A stretch of DNA of 5,158 bases from Oscillospiraceae bacterium. GTDB taxonomy: Bacteria > Bacillota > Clostridia > Oscillospirales > CAG-272. Position 1 is the first letter of the stretch. The number at the start of each line of letters is the position of its first letter. The notes under the pieces were generated by a model. The model was not told the origin of the DNA. It was given only the letters and a program-made list of their open reading frames with translations, and ran no database searches. Positions 4,402-5,158 of this stretch are shown in pieces. Location of the stretch: NCBI GenBank assembly GCA_015065395.1, contig SVQJ01000086.1, positions 1 through 5,158 of the forward strand, read 5' to 3'. The position numbers and the translations under genes were made by a program.

Positions 4402-5158
4402 ATGAAAAGATTTATTGCAATTATACTGATCGCGGCCTTTACCGCGATCCCCTATATTCAGGCTTTCGCCGCGGATTGTCCCCATGAATATACGATTACT
4501 GCATTTGATGCTACCTGCATAGAAAGATCGCATAAGCTGTATACCTGCGGCCTTTGCGGAGATGCTTATAAGATATATGATGATTCTCCCAAGCTTCCCG
4601 ACAGCTTTTACGTTATTTGTGAAAGTGAAAGAGAGGGCGATACCCTCACGGTAACCGTTTCGATCGGTAACAATCCCGGGCTTATGGTTTCGCGGATGTT
4701 TGTAGGCTACAATGCGGCTTCGCTTTCCGTTATCTCCGTTCAGGTGGGTGATGTCTGGAAGGGAAACTCCTATCCTCCCAACATCAACACCTCAAAAAAT
4801 CCTCTGGTCGTCTTTTCGGAGATATTGTTCGGTCATAACCATAATAACGGAGTATTGTTCACCGTTACCTTCTCGGTCATTGACGATGGAGAGGATTACG
4901 GACTTGAGTTCAGCTACAACAGCGGCGACTTTACCGATTGGGATGACAGCACGAACTCCCTTGTAAAGCACACTCCCGAAATGTTCAATATCGTGGGAGC
5001 GAGCGAGCTTGCACCCTGTGATTACGAAAGCTGCGTTATCCTTCCGGACTGTACCGATGAGGGGTATACTCTGCATACCTGTACGGTGTGCTCTGACAGC
5101 TACGTTACCGATACCGTTGCCCCCCTGGGGCACGATCGGATCCTTTTGGAAACTCAGT
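4402..5158 (+). CDS. Secreted protein with cohesin-like domain between Cys/His-rich repeats (cut by right edge)
   Basis: The 252 visible residues start at the ATG at 4402 with GAAAGG (4389-4394) seven bases upstream. Residues 1-23 are a Sec signal peptide (MKR, hydrophobic FIAIILIAAFTAI, then AFA|AD). A first Cys-rich repeat follows (C26, H28, C39, then YTCGLCGDAY at 47-56). Residues about 68-198 resemble a cohesin-type beta-sandwich: GDTLTVTVSIGNNPGLMVSRMFVGYN, then GVLFTVTFSVIDDGEDYGLEFSYNSGDF, ending MFNIVG. A second repeat (206-243) has C206, C211, C217, GYTLHTCTVCSDSY and PLGHD, a pattern common in gut Firmicute surface proteins. More repeats or an anchor may lie beyond the window. Exact ligand or role unknown; a calcium-stabilised adhesion or cellulosome-like scaffold role is inference. 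It reads away from asd and shares no evident pathway with it. Confidence 0.86.
   Translation, partial: MKRFIAIILIAAFTAIPYIQAFAADCPHEYTITAFDATCIERSHKLYTCGLCGDAYKIYDDSPKLPDSFYVICESEREGDTLTVTVSIGNNPGLMVSRMFVGYNAASLSVISVQVGDVWKGNSYPPNINTSKNPLVVFSEILFGHNHNNGVLFTVTFSVIDDGEDYGLEFSYNSGDFTDWDDSTNSLVKHTPEMFNIVGASELAPCDYESCVILPDCTDEGYTLHTCTVCSDSYVTDTVAPLGHDRILLETQ

Overview
The window looks like chromosome from a low-to-mid-GC Firmicute, most likely a gut-type Clostridia member (Oscillospiraceae/Lachnospiraceae-like). This rests on strong AGGAGG-type ribosome binding sites, sigma-A promoters with 17-bp spacers, hairpin-rich intergenic DNA, and a secreted protein carrying the Cys/His repeats typical of gut Firmicute surface proteins. 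The taxonomy is inference; no rRNA or other marker gene is present.

Layout. Four genes lie on the minus strand and one on the plus strand. From the right: (i) 4402 to the right edge, plus strand, a secreted protein with a cohesin-like domain, cut by the window end; (ii) 3151-4230, minus, aspartate-semialdehyde dehydrogenase (asd), divergent from the secreted protein, with its own near-consensus promoter and an intrinsic terminator; (iii) 2540-3150, about 610 bp without a convincing gene, holding the asd terminator, a cluster of inverted repeats that looks like one or more interspersed structured elements, and the promoter and leader of the next gene; (iv) 1559-2539, minus, a fermentative D-lactate dehydrogenase (ldhA); (v) 880-1458, minus, a TetR-family repressor starting at TTG; (vi) 1-851, minus, the N-terminal 283 residues of an Old Yellow Enzyme family NADH:flavin oxidoreductase, 28 bp behind the repressor gene and cut by the left edge.

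How the parts work together. asd (lysine/threonine/methionine branch point) and ldhA (pyruvate to D-lactate, NAD+ regeneration) appear to be single housekeeping genes with their own promoters. The TetR gene and the flavin reductase form a probable two-gene operon. Its only visible promoter is TTGACA-17-TAAAAT, with a perfect 23-bp palindrome over the predicted transcription start, which fits autorepression relieved by a ligand that may be a substrate of the reductase. The substrate cannot be read from the sequence; the active-site segment resembles the enoate reductase/BaiCD-like branch.

No wholly new system is evident. The points most worth a second look are the self-regulated TetR-ene reductase module with a hairpin around its -35 box, the 5' leader of ldhA whose first bases can pair with its start codon, the inverted-repeat cluster at 2730-3040, and the secreted protein in which a cohesin-like domain lies between two Cys-rich repeats.
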